From assembly GCA_049840835.1 (NCBI GenBank), contig JASGJG010000001.1, forward strand, positions 310,001 to 374,000: 64,000 nt of DNA, given 5' to 3'. Every line of letters begins with the position of its first letter. The first letter of the stretch is position 1. Shown here one piece after another: positions 25,344-33,148 of this stretch. Origin of the DNA: JANLTX01 sp049840835 (lineage in GTDB: Bacteria > Armatimonadota > Armatimonadia > Armatimonadales > Armatimonadaceae). The notes below the pieces were generated by a model. That model made no database searches and was not told the DNA's origin. It saw only the letters and a list, made by a program, of their open reading frames with translations. The position numbers and the translations under genes are program-made.

Positions 25344-26207
25344 TCAGTGGAAGAGTTTCTTGTTCAGTTGCACCAGGTACCGACGGCCATAGCGACTGTC
25401 TTCCAGGCGGTTGATGAGCGCCGGAGAGAGGTTACGACGGTACTCGGGGAAGCAGACGGCGGCGCCCAGGGTGAGAGAAGCTACAGTATCGGTATCTCCG
25501 GTGAGGCCAACGGAGGCCCGAAGCAGCTCGTGCAGAGAACGATGGGCGGTGAGCAGGGTAGCTACAGCACGGACAGTGGCAAGGCCGTCCACGGGCACCG
25601 GGCCGCTCCAGGGAGTTTGCCAGTCGATACTGGGTACCTGGTGGGTTAGGAAGGGGATCAAGTCAGTCAGCTTCCCCTCTTGCCGCAGACCGTAGTGCGC
25701 CATTAGCCCGATGGCCTGCGACGACGCTATGCCCACTTCCGTATTGTGGGTCAGGCTGGCCTGTATCCGTGCGTACTCTTTGACCTTTGCTACTGTGGGT
25801 AGGATACCCAGCGGAAGAGAGCGCATGGCAGCACCGTTTCGGATGCTATCCGGGCGAATCAGGCGCAGGAAATCATCTCCGTTTTTACACTTCTTCAGAA
25901 TCGACTCGAAACCGCGCGCATAGCCGGGGTGCGGGTCTCGGTGGTAGACCGTCACAAAGCGATCCGCCAGTGTGCGCGAAGTCCAGGGGCGATCCTCTGC
26001 CAGTACTTCCGCAAGAGCCAGGCTCATCTGTGTATCATCGGTATAGAAGCCGGGGCGAGTTCCATTACTCGATTTCTTGCGGTAGCGCCAAGCTGTGTTG
26101 TCCTTTTCCACTTCCTCACGCGGCACGAACTCAAAGCCTGCGCCATACGCATCTCCAATGGCAAGTGCCAGCAGCAGAGGGGGAACTTGGGTAGCAGTGG
26201 ATTTCAT
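25344..26207 (-). CDS. ADP-ribosylglycohydrolase family protein
   Basis: 287 residues with the three DraG/ARH metal motifs: GDAYGAGFE (N-terminal), YTDDTQM (first Asp cluster) and TGDTDTVA (second). These bind two Mg2+ ions and remove ADP-ribose from proteins or small molecules. I begin at the ATG at 26207 because a TATACT box (26214-26219) ends 6 nt before it; 36 further residues upstream would run into the promoter and look non-coding. No toxin partner is adjacent. Confidence 0.88.
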   Translation of the reverse strand: MKSTATQVPPLLLALAIGDAYGAGFEFVPREEVEKDNTAWRYRKKSSNGTRPGFYTDDTQMSLALAEVLAEDRPWTSRTLADRFVTVYHRDPHPGYARGFESILKKCKNGDDFLRLIRPDSIRNGAAMRSLPLGILPTVAKVKEYARIQASLTHNTEVGIASSQAIGLMAHYGLRQEGKLTDLIPFLTHQVPSIDWQTPWSGPVPVDGLATVRAVATLLTAHRSLHELLRASVGLTGDTDTVASLTLGAAVCFPEYRRNLSPALINRLEDSRYGRRYLVQLNKKLFH

Positions 26208-26213
26208 AGTGTT

Positions 26214-26219
26214 AGTATA
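26214..26219 (-). promoter_or_regulatory. -10 box TATACT for the ADP-ribosylglycohydrolase gene
   Basis: TATACT lies 6 nt before the ATG on the minus strand; this is the exact spacing for a leaderless transcript. Confidence 0.6.
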
Positions 26220-26290
26220 ACACAAACAAGAATCTTTAACTGGGAGGTTCAGGGCAGGGAGTGAAGCGGCAAGGGAAAGCGAGGGCGTTG

Positions 26291-26296
26291 TACAAT
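26291..26296 (+). promoter_or_regulatory. -10 box TACAAT for the AcuC-like gene
   Basis: TACAAT ends 5 nt before the ATG at 26302; there is no room for a Shine-Dalgarno. Confidence 0.6.
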
Positions 26297-26301
26297 CAGG
26301 C

Positions 26302-27387
26302 ATGGCGCGACGCACGGCGTTTCTCTATACCGATGAGTTTCTTGCCTACAATTTGGGCTCCTCACACCCCCTGCAGCAGCGTCGGCTGAGGATGGTGCAC
26401 GACACCCTGAAAGACCATGGGGTGTTAGAGTCCGCTGGTGGTCCGGTGGCGGAGCGCATGCCCACGCCAGCAGATTTAGAGCTGCTGAAGCGAGTGCACA
26501 CCGGGCCATATCTAGATGCGGTAGAGCACGCCTCGCGTGAACCAGGGGCGCGGTATCTACGCGATTTCGGGCTGGGACCGGGTGATACTCCTGCGTTTCC
26601 CGATATCTGGCCATCGTCGCGGCTCTATGCCGGAGGGAGTATCGATGCGGCCCAGCTGGTGACCTCCGGTGAGTTCGAGATTGCGTTCAATGTAGCCGGT
26701 GGGCTGCATCACGCTCATGCCGACCGCGCCAGTGGGTTCTGTACGTTTAATGATTTAGCTCTGGCGGTACTGGCGCTTCGTGATGCGGGATATCAGAAAG
26801 TTGCCTATATCGACATAGACGTGCACCACGGCGACGGGGTCCAGTTCCTTTTCTGGGACGATCCAGATACCCTTACGATTTCCTTGCACGAGTCTCCCGA
26901 GTGGCTTTTCCCACGGGTAAGCGGCTATGTGAGCGAGGTCGGTGGTGAAGGAGCCGAGGGCACGGCGATCAATATTCCGTTCGCACCGGCCACAGGTGAT
27001 GCTGTCTGGTTGGATGCGTTCGAGGCCATCGTGCCCGAAGCGCTCTCTCGGTTCCAGCCGGATGCCCTTGTGCTGCAAACCGGGGCGGATGCTCATGTAG
27101 GCGATCCTCTGGCGCACCTGGCTCTCAGTACACAGGGATGGCTTAAGGCTTTCACGAGGCTGTTAGAGCTGGGGGCAGACAAGCCGATTGTGGTTACCGG
27201 AGGTGGCGGTTACAATTTAGAGACGGTGCGGCGGCTCTGGTCTATGGCAACAGCGGCTTGCGCAGGGATTCGCCTGGATGCGCTGCACGATACTTCTGCA
27301 CCGCGCCTGGACGACGAAGTGGAGACTGCGCAGTTCGCCCGTAAGCAGTTGAGAGAGCTACGTGCCTACTTAGGATGGGATGCATGA
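26302..27387 (+). CDS. acuC: AcuC-like histone-deacetylase-family protein
   Basis: 361 residues, class I HDAC fold. Zinc and catalytic motifs are intact: GGLHHAHADRASGFC (His-His dyad), DIDVHHGDGVQ (Asp and His ligands), QTGADAHVGDPL (second Asp) and GGGGYN near the C-terminus. In Bacillus, AcuC deacetylates acetyl-CoA synthetase; the same role is plausible here but unproved. The stop overlaps the next start (ATGA at 27384), so the two genes are coupled. Confidence 0.9.
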   Translation: MARRTAFLYTDEFLAYNLGSSHPLQQRRLRMVHDTLKDHGVLESAGGPVAERMPTPADLELLKRVHTGPYLDAVEHASREPGARYLRDFGLGPGDTPAFPDIWPSSRLYAGGSIDAAQLVTSGEFEIAFNVAGGLHHAHADRASGFCTFNDLALAVLALRDAGYQKVAYIDIDVHHGDGVQFLFWDDPDTLTISLHESPEWLFPRVSGYVSEVGGEGAEGTAINIPFAPATGDAVWLDAFEAIVPEALSRFQPDALVLQTGADAHVGDPLAHLALSTQGWLKAFTRLLELGADKPIVVTGGGGYNLETVRRLWSMATAACAGIRLDALHDTSAPRLDDEVETAQFARKQLRELRAYLGWDA

Positions 27388-28499
27388 CAGATACACTGGA
27401 GCTGGAAGCCGATGCCGCGGAGAAAGCCGCCCGAGACGCCTTTGCGAAGTTCTACTCTACCGTAGGCGCGGGTGAGGCCAATCTGGCGCTTCCCCCCGAA
27501 GTCGCGGATGCTCTCAGTCGCTGGGTAGAGGCCCGTCGCGCTCTTGTAGAGCGTCCTCCCGTACCGGTCCGAACCGGCCCACGTATGCGCGCCCGGCCAC
27601 CAGCAACCATAACCGTCCCTACCCCGCTCACCGCGCGTGATGCTCTGGCTCTTCTCTTTTTGCCGGATGCCTGGGAGTCTTCCGCAGACGGTAATGCGCT
27701 TCAGGCGCAGACTGCCCGCACTACCCTGCGTGTGGAGTACGACGATGTTTTAGGTTTCGGTCCGGACCAGGCCATTCGGCAAGTGACCCGCCACGGTCCG
27801 GCCACGGCTCAGACATTTCTGGCGCTCGCCGCTCTCTGGCGTGAGCGCATGGGGGATGCCCCCGCCGAGACCTACCTGGATGTCTGGGCCTCCGACCTGC
27901 TGCGCTTTCAGGGGCGCACGGAGACCCCGAAAGGTGGCTATCACCGGGATGACCTGATTGCCCGTGGTCGGGATGTGTATTTCCTTTCGCGCATCACACT
28001 CCCCAAGGCGCAAGCTATGGGCGAGCTGCAAGGCCTTGCCCTCAGCCGCCTTATCTCCCTGGAAGCCCTGGAATCTATCAGTGACAACGGCAGTGAGAGC
28101 GTGGTGCGATTCCGCTACCATTTAGGCCGAGAGGTCCATGCCTGGCTGGGCGACCCCGAGCGCTCGGCGGAAGTATCGTCGGCGCTGCTGCGTTATCATC
28201 CGGTACGCCAGAAGTACCAGATTCTGCTGGGATTCTGCCTCACCTGTGCCATGAGCAATGCCAACGGCGCCGCCTCTATCGAGCTGCCACGCCTGCTGGC
28301 CATGGCGGGCATCCATGCGCCACCCCGCCGCCTGTCTGCCTTCCTGACCACTCTGGAAGATGCCATCGCCGACCTCGCCCGCGACGGAGTCCTGCCCGGC
28401 CTGCGCCTCGTAAAGCCCGCCGGATGGACAGACATGCTCGCCGCCCGCCAGACCCGCCAGATCTTAGACAGCGCCCGTATCGAGTGTGGAACGGGGTAG
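27384..28499 (+). CDS. hypothetical protein, 371 aa, possibly initiator-like winged-helix protein
   Basis: Not firmly recognised. The N-terminus is acidic and helical (TLELEADAAEKAARDAFAKF). After a Pro/Arg linker the region from about 85 has a layout reminiscent of two winged-helix domains of plasmid or phage replication initiators: TAQTFLALAALWRER, then ASDLLRF-GRTE-PKGGYHRDDL, and near the end GAASIELPRLLAMAGI-PPRRLSAFLTTLEDAIADLARDGVL. It carries no transmembrane segment. Start: ATG at 27384, overlapping the AcuC stop, with AGGATGGG upstream. The palindromic element at 28514 follows. The initiator idea is inference only. Confidence 0.55.
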   Translation: MTDTLELEADAAEKAARDAFAKFYSTVGAGEANLALPPEVADALSRWVEARRALVERPPVPVRTGPRMRARPPATITVPTPLTARDALALLFLPDAWESSADGNALQAQTARTTLRVEYDDVLGFGPDQAIRQVTRHGPATAQTFLALAALWRERMGDAPAETYLDVWASDLLRFQGRTETPKGGYHRDDLIARGRDVYFLSRITLPKAQAMGELQGLALSRLISLEALESISDNGSESVVRFRYHLGREVHAWLGDPERSAEVSSALLRYHPVRQKYQILLGFCLTCAMSNANGAASIELPRLLAMAGIHAPPRRLSAFLTTLEDAIADLARDGVLPGLRLVKPAGWTDMLAARQTRQILDSARIECGTG

Positions 28500-28513
28500 G
28501 AGAGCACACTTGC

Positions 28514-28734
28514 ATGCCCCCTATCCCCCCGTCTATTCCGCCATTCGGCGGGACGGAGGAACCAGATTCCGTATGCCCTGCGGGCTGCTTTTAGCCGCCA
28601 GAGGCGGCATTTGCTTTTGCGAACGAACAGCCTATCATCAGCGACAGCAATGCCGCGAAGCGGCTTAGACTAAAGAATCCCTATCTGGTCCCTCCGTCCC
28701 GCCGAATGGCGGAATAGACGGGGATAGGGGGCAT
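28514..28734. repeat. MITE-like palindromic element with ~52-bp terminal inverted repeats (family B)
   Basis: The left arm (28514-28567) and right arm (28683-28734) are inverted copies apart from a CCCCCC/CCCC run difference and one substitution. The interior has a GCGGGC hairpin region and CCGCCAGAGGCGG, and shares a ~40-nt core with the element at 40804-40985. No transposase. The right arm touches the stop codon of the MFS gene. Confidence 0.85.
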
Positions 28735-29927
28735 TAACGCTGTGGCAGTGTTTCTTTAACTCGCGTGAGTAGGAGAAACGCCGCAACGAATCCGACGGCG
28801 GACATTACGGCGAACATGACCGCAATAGAGTAGCTCTGCGAGAGCCAACCACAGACCAGCTGGCCTAAGGCGGACGATAAGCCCGCTGTGGCTCCCAGGC
28901 GTGCCTGAAGTGAGCCACGGTTCGTATCGTCGGCCACATCGTTTACCAGCGCTACGCCCACCGCGCCCACAATACCGAAGTTCAAGCCGTGCAGAGACTG
29001 CACCGCGATTACCCAGGCCGGACCCAGTGCGGGGATATAGAGCAGCAGGCGCAGGGGCATAAGAATAAAACCCAGTGCCAGAGCGGGCTTGCGCCCATGC
29101 TGATCGGTCCAGCGTCCCACCTGAGACATCACCAGAACCTCGCACACAACCCCCGCGGCGAACATCCAGGTGACCTGCCGGGGCGTGGCGCCTAGCTGCC
29201 GCATGTAGATAGCCAGGAATCCGGTGGCGCCATAGAGCGCGAATGTATAGAGCCCGAAGGCGAGCAGGAATCGGTCTAAGTTCGCCAGGTTCGGGGGCTT
29301 CTTCGGAGTATCGCTATCCACAGACTTCGGCGGCGCGGGCGGGCGTTTGGGATCGGGTACCAGCAGCGCCATCAGGGCAATCACAAAGAAAATCCAGGGA
29401 CCGTAGGTGAAGATAGGGGCCAGGTCCGCGCGGGTCATATGCGGATCAGGCCGTATCAGCAGGCCGGAGCCCATAGCGATAACCACATACCCCACACTGC
29501 CCCAGACCCGGTAGCGAGCATAGCCCGCGCCCCCCTGCCCGGCAGCCGCCAGGCGACCCACCAGCACTCCACCAACGGCGTTTAGGTAGGCAAACCCATT
29601 GCTAGCAAGAATGGCAAGCCCCAGGAAGGCCCAGAGGTTCTGCACATATCCGTAAGCCAGATACGCGGCACAGGCAATCAGTGCCGCCACCAGCATCAGG
29701 GGGCGACGAGCATCGATGCGGTCGGATATTTTCCCAAGGATTGGCTGAACAATCAGCGCTGTGGCAGTCGCGAGCCCGGTAATAAAGCCAATCTGGCTCC
29801 GCGAGATTCCAGAAACCGTGAACCAGAGCGGCTGGAACGGCTGAATGAACCCGAAGCTGCCGGTAATCAGGAACATCACGAAGACCAGCGCGAGCTTCCG
29901 CCAGCGAGGGATAGGGGCTACATCCAC
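28734..29927 (-). CDS. MFS transporter
   Basis: 397 residues with 12 predicted membrane segments, a charged central loop (about 200-222, KRPPAPPKSVDSDTPKKP), and MFS loop motifs such as GKISDRIDARRPLM after helix 2 and GRWTDQHGRKPAL after helix 8. It is similar to the MFS_1-like/LacY-side families. The start is the GTG at 29927, which overlaps the end of the DUF92 gene by 10 nt, so the two are co-transcribed. Substrate unknown. Confidence 0.88.
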   Translation of the reverse strand: MDVAPIPRWRKLALVFVMFLITGSFGFIQPFQPLWFTVSGISRSQIGFITGLATATALIVQPILGKISDRIDARRPLMLVAALIACAAYLAYGYVQNLWAFLGLAILASNGFAYLNAVGGVLVGRLAAAGQGGAGYARYRVWGSVGYVVIAMGSGLLIRPDPHMTRADLAPIFTYGPWIFFVIALMALLVPDPKRPPAPPKSVDSDTPKKPPNLANLDRFLLAFGLYTFALYGATGFLAIYMRQLGATPRQVTWMFAAGVVCEVLVMSQVGRWTDQHGRKPALALGFILMPLRLLLYIPALGPAWVIAVQSLHGLNFGIVGAVGVALVNDVADDTNRGSLQARLGATAGLSSALGQLVCGWLSQSYSIAVMFAVMSAVGFVAAFLLLTRVKETLPQR

Positions 29928-30640
29928 CGGGCCAGTCCTCCGGCAATAAGCGCCCCACAGAGCGTCGTCAGGGCGTTCACGGCATCGTTGTTCATAAAAC
30001 TCAAGCCACGCACAGGGGCTCCGTGGCGTGTTTCTACAAGCTGGCCGGTTTCATCCTTCCACTGCACCTGCAATGTTGCGCCTAAGAGGGAGTCTAAGAG
30101 GCAGCCAAGGAAGCCACCGATGAGCACGGCAAGCCACGTCTGTCCGGCAAAGGCAGAGAGTAGTCCAGCACCTGCTAGAGCGGCAAGAGTACCTAGTGTG
30201 GAGACTCCGCCGGATTCACCGGGGCGTACAGAGCGTAGCGTGGTGATTTTCCGAGGAGTGCCGCCGTAGAGTGCACCGACCTCAGTAGCCCAGGTATCCG
30301 CGCAGGCCACGGCTAGGGCGCCTAATAGCGCAATGGGCTGGCCGAAAAGGGCGCATAGTGAAGCCACGCCACCATTGGCGAGGACCTGCCAGGCATCGCG
30401 CTGGCTGGTCTTCTCAAAGCCCAGGGCGTCTTTCTTGCGCTTGCCGAGCTTGGAAAGCACGGTCGAGGTGCCGAAGAAGGTGAGCAGAGCCGCTGCGGCG
30501 CTCCAGCCACCAAAGGCCAGGTGGCAGAACCCCACGGCGGCGGCAGCTATGGCGCCAGAGGGAGTCAGTGCCCGCACGCGCCATGCGGCGAGAGCGATGA
30601 CTGGGGCGCCTATCAGAGCAGGCAGCAGGGTGGAGGTCAC
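29918..30640 (-). CDS. DUF92 (TMEM19/VTE6-like) membrane protein
   Basis: 240 residues with about seven membrane helices. DUF92 signatures visible: LTPSGAIAAAAVGF, GGWSAAAALLTFFGTSTVLSK, ADTWATEVGALYG, RSVRPGESGGVSTLGT and GALLDSLLGATLQ-like LLDSLLGATLQ. Plant and cyanobacterial relatives (VTE6) phosphorylate phytyl phosphate, so an isoprenoid-phosphate kinase role is possible. The start is the GTG at 30640, forming a GTGA overlap with the Mpg gene; the longer upstream reading is antisense noise. Confidence 0.85.
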   Translation of the reverse strand: MTSTLLPALIGAPVIALAAWRVRALTPSGAIAAAAVGFCHLAFGGWSAAAALLTFFGTSTVLSKLGKRKKDALGFEKTSQRDAWQVLANGGVASLCALFGQPIALLGALAVACADTWATEVGALYGGTPRKITTLRSVRPGESGGVSTLGTLAALAGAGLLSAFAGQTWLAVLIGGFLGCLLDSLLGATLQVQWKDETGQLVETRHGAPVRGLSFMNNDAVNALTTLCGALIAGGLARWM

Positions 30641-31173
30641 TTCCGGCTCACCAGCCTGGAATCCGTAATGTAGAAGCGCCAGGGATAGTCCGCCCCCTTG
30701 GTGATACCGATACGCGTGGTCGTGGTTACGGCCTCGTCGGGCACATCTTCGCCCTCGGATAACCAGAGTGGACTGTTCGTGTCCAGCAGGTCGATACCGT
30801 CGTGGGTTTCCTTGCGCAGGCCAAGAGCTTTGCCTAAGCGACCCGGCCCCGCCCAGAGCGTGCGTTCGGCCCCCTCGTAGTCTACAGCGCGGATAAGTAC
30901 CGCCTCTGCCACGCCTTCGGGCTGACAAACTACATTCAGACAGTGGTGGATACCGTAGTTAATATGCACATAGGCATGCCCCGGCGGGCCGAACATGCTG
31001 GCATTGGCGCGTGATTTCCCACGAAACGCATGGCAGGCGGGATCATCTACGCAGTACGCCTCGGTCTCCACAATGCGCAGAGGCTCCGAACCACCCTGCA
31101 AGATCTTGCCTAAGAGCTTTCGAGCCACTACCAGAGTAGGCTGCTCGAAAAAGTCACGCGGCAGGGGTTTCAC
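30637..31173 (-). CDS. DNA-3-methyladenine glycosylase (AAG/Mpg family)
   Basis: 178 residues of the alkyladenine glycosylase family. Motifs: VARKLLGKIL, IVETEAY (catalytic Glu), DPACHAFRGK, MFGPPGHAYVHINYGIHHCLNVV, VLIRAVD and GPGRLGKALGL. It removes alkylated purines in base-excision repair. It starts with GTG at 31173; a TACGAT box (31180-31185) ends 6 nt before it, with no Shine-Dalgarno. First gene of the Mpg-DUF92-MFS operon. Confidence 0.93.
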   Translation of the reverse strand: MKPLPRDFFEQPTLVVARKLLGKILQGGSEPLRIVETEAYCVDDPACHAFRGKSRANASMFGPPGHAYVHINYGIHHCLNVVCQPEGVAEAVLIRAVDYEGAERTLWAGPGRLGKALGLRKETHDGIDLLDTNSPLWLSEGEDVPDEAVTTTTRIGITKGADYPWRFYITDSRLVSRK

Positions 31174-31179
31174 CCAGCC

Positions 31180-31185
31180 ATCGTA
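31180..31185 (-). promoter_or_regulatory. -10 box TACGAT for the Mpg-DUF92-MFS operon
   Basis: TACGAT lies 6 nt before the GTG start of the glycosylase gene. Confidence 0.5.
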
Positions 31186-31187
31186 CC

Positions 31188-31592
31188 TTATTTTGCGGTG
31201 CGTTTTTTGAACTCGATCTCCGGATCGACGCAGTGGTCCTTGCTTGCCGGTACATGCACCACGCTTGCCGACAATGGCGTGTGTACACAGAGGCTAATAT
31301 CAGGCTGGACCAGAGAGGCATGGGCGCTCCAAGCGGCAACGGAAAGAGCGAGCGTGCAGAGCAGCGCTGCTCCCCACATCTGTATCGATGCGTAGGGATT
31401 GGGGGGCGCCGAATGTGGAGCCATCGCACTGGCAAGGTGCAGTGAGACAGCGCTGAACTTGCGATAGCGCTCCCGGCAGGCAGGGCAGCGCAGGAGATGG
31501 AACTGGACTCGCAGCAGAGCGGGCAGGGGCAGCGCCCGATGAGCCGCTAAGAGCAGGTCGGAATCGGAGCAGGAACAGGAGTGCGGAGTCAT
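31188..31592 (-). CDS. putative anti-sigma factor (zinc-finger type)
   Basis: 134 residues. A short cytoplasmic N-terminal half has the zf-HC2-like H-x3-C-x2-C motif (FHLLRCPACRERY). One membrane helix follows (MWGAALLCTLALSVAAWSAHA), then a ~45-residue outside domain with two cysteines. It directly follows the ECF sigma gene with a 4-nt overlap, the usual arrangement for a sigma/anti-sigma pair. Confidence 0.72.
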   Translation of the reverse strand: MTPHSCSCSDSDLLLAAHRALPLPALLRVQFHLLRCPACRERYRKFSAVSLHLASAMAPHSAPPNPYASIQMWGAALLCTLALSVAAWSAHASLVQPDISLCVHTPLSASVVHVPASKDHCVDPEIEFKKRTAK

Positions 31593-32158
31593 AGTGGTCT
31601 GCCCTCCTTTTCCAGGGCATGGAGCGCTCGTGTATGCGCCTGATAGAAGTGATACTTCACTGTATTTACATTGCGGTCCAATACCAGTGCGGTTTCTTCC
31701 AGAGTCAGTTCCTCAAAATAATATAGCTCTAAAATCTGCCGTTGTACTTCGGGCAGCTCGTCTAAAAGCTCGCGCACCCAGAGGGCCCGCTCTATGGTAG
31801 CCCACTGATCGCTTCCTGGTACCGAGAGCTCCTCTAGAGAGACGGAGTTAGGGGCGCGCCGATGGGCATCTATCGCTTTATTGCGGGCGATTCGGTAGAG
31901 CCAGGTCTTGAAACGCACACGGGGCTCAAAGCCAGGTAATGCCACCCAGGCGGCAAGCAGAGTCTCCTGGAGAACATCCTCCAGGAGCTCGCCTACTTGC
32001 TGCCGTAGCAGAAAGTAACGCAGAGCTTGCTCATGCAGGCAGATTAGCGCATCGAACGCTTCTCTATCTCCTTGTCGGGCGCGTGTTAGGAGAGCGCTCT
32101 CTGAAAGCGCTTTCTTCGGCCTCAGGCCATTTCCTAACCGCAGCGAAAAGGACTGCAT
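31589..32158 (-). CDS. ECF-family RNA polymerase sigma factor
   Basis: 189 residues. Region 2 covers about 25-95 (DREAFDALICLHEQALRYF, VLQETLLAAWVAL, RFKTWLYRIARNKAIDAHRR) and region 4 about 125-185 (LPEVQRQILELYYFEELTLEETALVL, NVNTVKYHFYQAHTRAL). The HTH in region 4 reads -35 DNA. TAGAGT lies 5 nt before the ATG, and the anti-sigma gene overlaps its 3' end. Confidence 0.92.
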   Translation of the reverse strand: MQSFSLRLGNGLRPKKALSESALLTRARQGDREAFDALICLHEQALRYFLLRQQVGELLEDVLQETLLAAWVALPGFEPRVRFKTWLYRIARNKAIDAHRRAPNSVSLEELSVPGSDQWATIERALWVRELLDELPEVQRQILELYYFEELTLEETALVLDRNVNTVKYHFYQAHTRALHALEKEGRPL

Positions 32159-32163
32159 AGCAC

Positions 32164-32169
32164 ACTCTA
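32164..32169 (-). promoter_or_regulatory. -10-like box TAGAGT for the ECF sigma gene
   Basis: TAGAGT ends 5 nt before the ATG at 32158 on the minus strand; no Shine-Dalgarno. Confidence 0.4.
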
Positions 32170-32359
32170 CCCGGATTTCTTGCGAATCCCTAATAATACG
32201 GCCAGCAGGAGGGCGCCCCCTCCAACGACCGCAAGGACAAACATCGCAAGCGTCGTGGCATCAAAATTCACTGTTTTAACTATCGCTTAGCACATTCAAA
32301 AAGTTGGTGTGAAAAATAAACCTGTTGGAATTCATCGAAACGTGGCATAATGTATTCCT

Positions 32360-33148
32360 GTGGCACTGTGGCCCTGGCATGTGGCTTATCCGACAAAGTC
32401 ACAGCGTGCCAGTGTCCAGATGTCGGAGAACGGTTGGATTAGAGTAAGGAACATGCTGGGTACAACAGACCGGGATCAACCTGTCTACATGGAGCGTGCC
32501 GCAGTGAGTCGCCGCGTAAGCGAGCGCTCGTCGGAGCGGGGCGCTTATCTGGCAGCCAAGCGCGTGCTAGATGTGGTTCTTGCTTTCTGTGCGCTGACCG
32601 CAATCTTCCCCCTGTGCGTCCTGATTGCTCTCGCCATAAAACTCACTGATGGTGGCCCGGTTCTCTTCTGGCAGAAGCGAGTCGGCAAAGACGGTGACGA
32701 GTTCTGGTTCCCCAAGTTCCGCTCCATGGTAACCGATGCCGAGCGACGACGACGGGAGCTTCTCTGTAACAATCAGCATGGTGGCGAAGGTGTCACCTTC
32801 AAGATCAAAAACGATCCGCGCATCACTCCTGTCGGTATCCTTCTCCGCAAGTACTCCTTAGACGAGCTTCCTCAGTTCTGGTCGGTCCTGAAGGGCGATA
32901 TGAGCCTGGTAGGTCCCCGCCCTGCTCTCCCCGTGGAAGTGGCTCAGTACAACGACTATGAGCGCCAGCGCCTGGCTGTGATCCCTGGCCTGACCTGTTT
33001 CTGGCAGGTAGAAGGGCGTGCTAACATCCCTTTTCCCCAGCAGGTGGAGATGGACTTGCGCTACATTCGTGAGCGCAACCTCTGGCTGGACATTACGCTC
33101 TTGCTAAAAACCCTGCCAGCGGTTATCCTGGCTCGTGGCGCGTACTGA
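32360..33148 (+). CDS. bacterial sugar transferase (initiating glycosyl-1-phosphate transferase)
   Basis: 262 residues. One N-terminal hydrophobic helix (VLDVVLAFCALTAIFPLCVLIALAI) and the conserved cytoplasmic catalytic domain: KRVGKDGDEFWFPKFRSM, LRKYSLDELPQFWSVLKGDMSLVGPRP, and GLTCFWQVEGR. Members move a sugar phosphate onto undecaprenyl phosphate to start exopolysaccharide or O-antigen synthesis. It is a short form lacking the CoA-binding-like N-terminal domains of WbaP. The start is GTG at 32360 with CATAAT 8 nt upstream; ATGs at codons 21 or 31 are alternatives. Confidence 0.92.
   Translation: MALWPWHVAYPTKSQRASVQMSENGWIRVRNMLGTTDRDQPVYMERAAVSRRVSERSSERGAYLAAKRVLDVVLAFCALTAIFPLCVLIALAIKLTDGGPVLFWQKRVGKDGDEFWFPKFRSMVTDAERRRRELLCNNQHGGEGVTFKIKNDPRITPVGILLRKYSLDELPQFWSVLKGDMSLVGPRPALPVEVAQYNDYERQRLAVIPGLTCFWQVEGRANIPFPQQVEMDLRYIRERNLWLDITLLLKTLPAVILARGAY

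Noticed and set aside
29918..30928. Longer start for the DUF92 protein
   Set aside because: The additional ~95 residues are Arg/Gly-rich and antisense-like, and lie over the Mpg gene; the GTG at 30640 gives a GTGA overlap instead.
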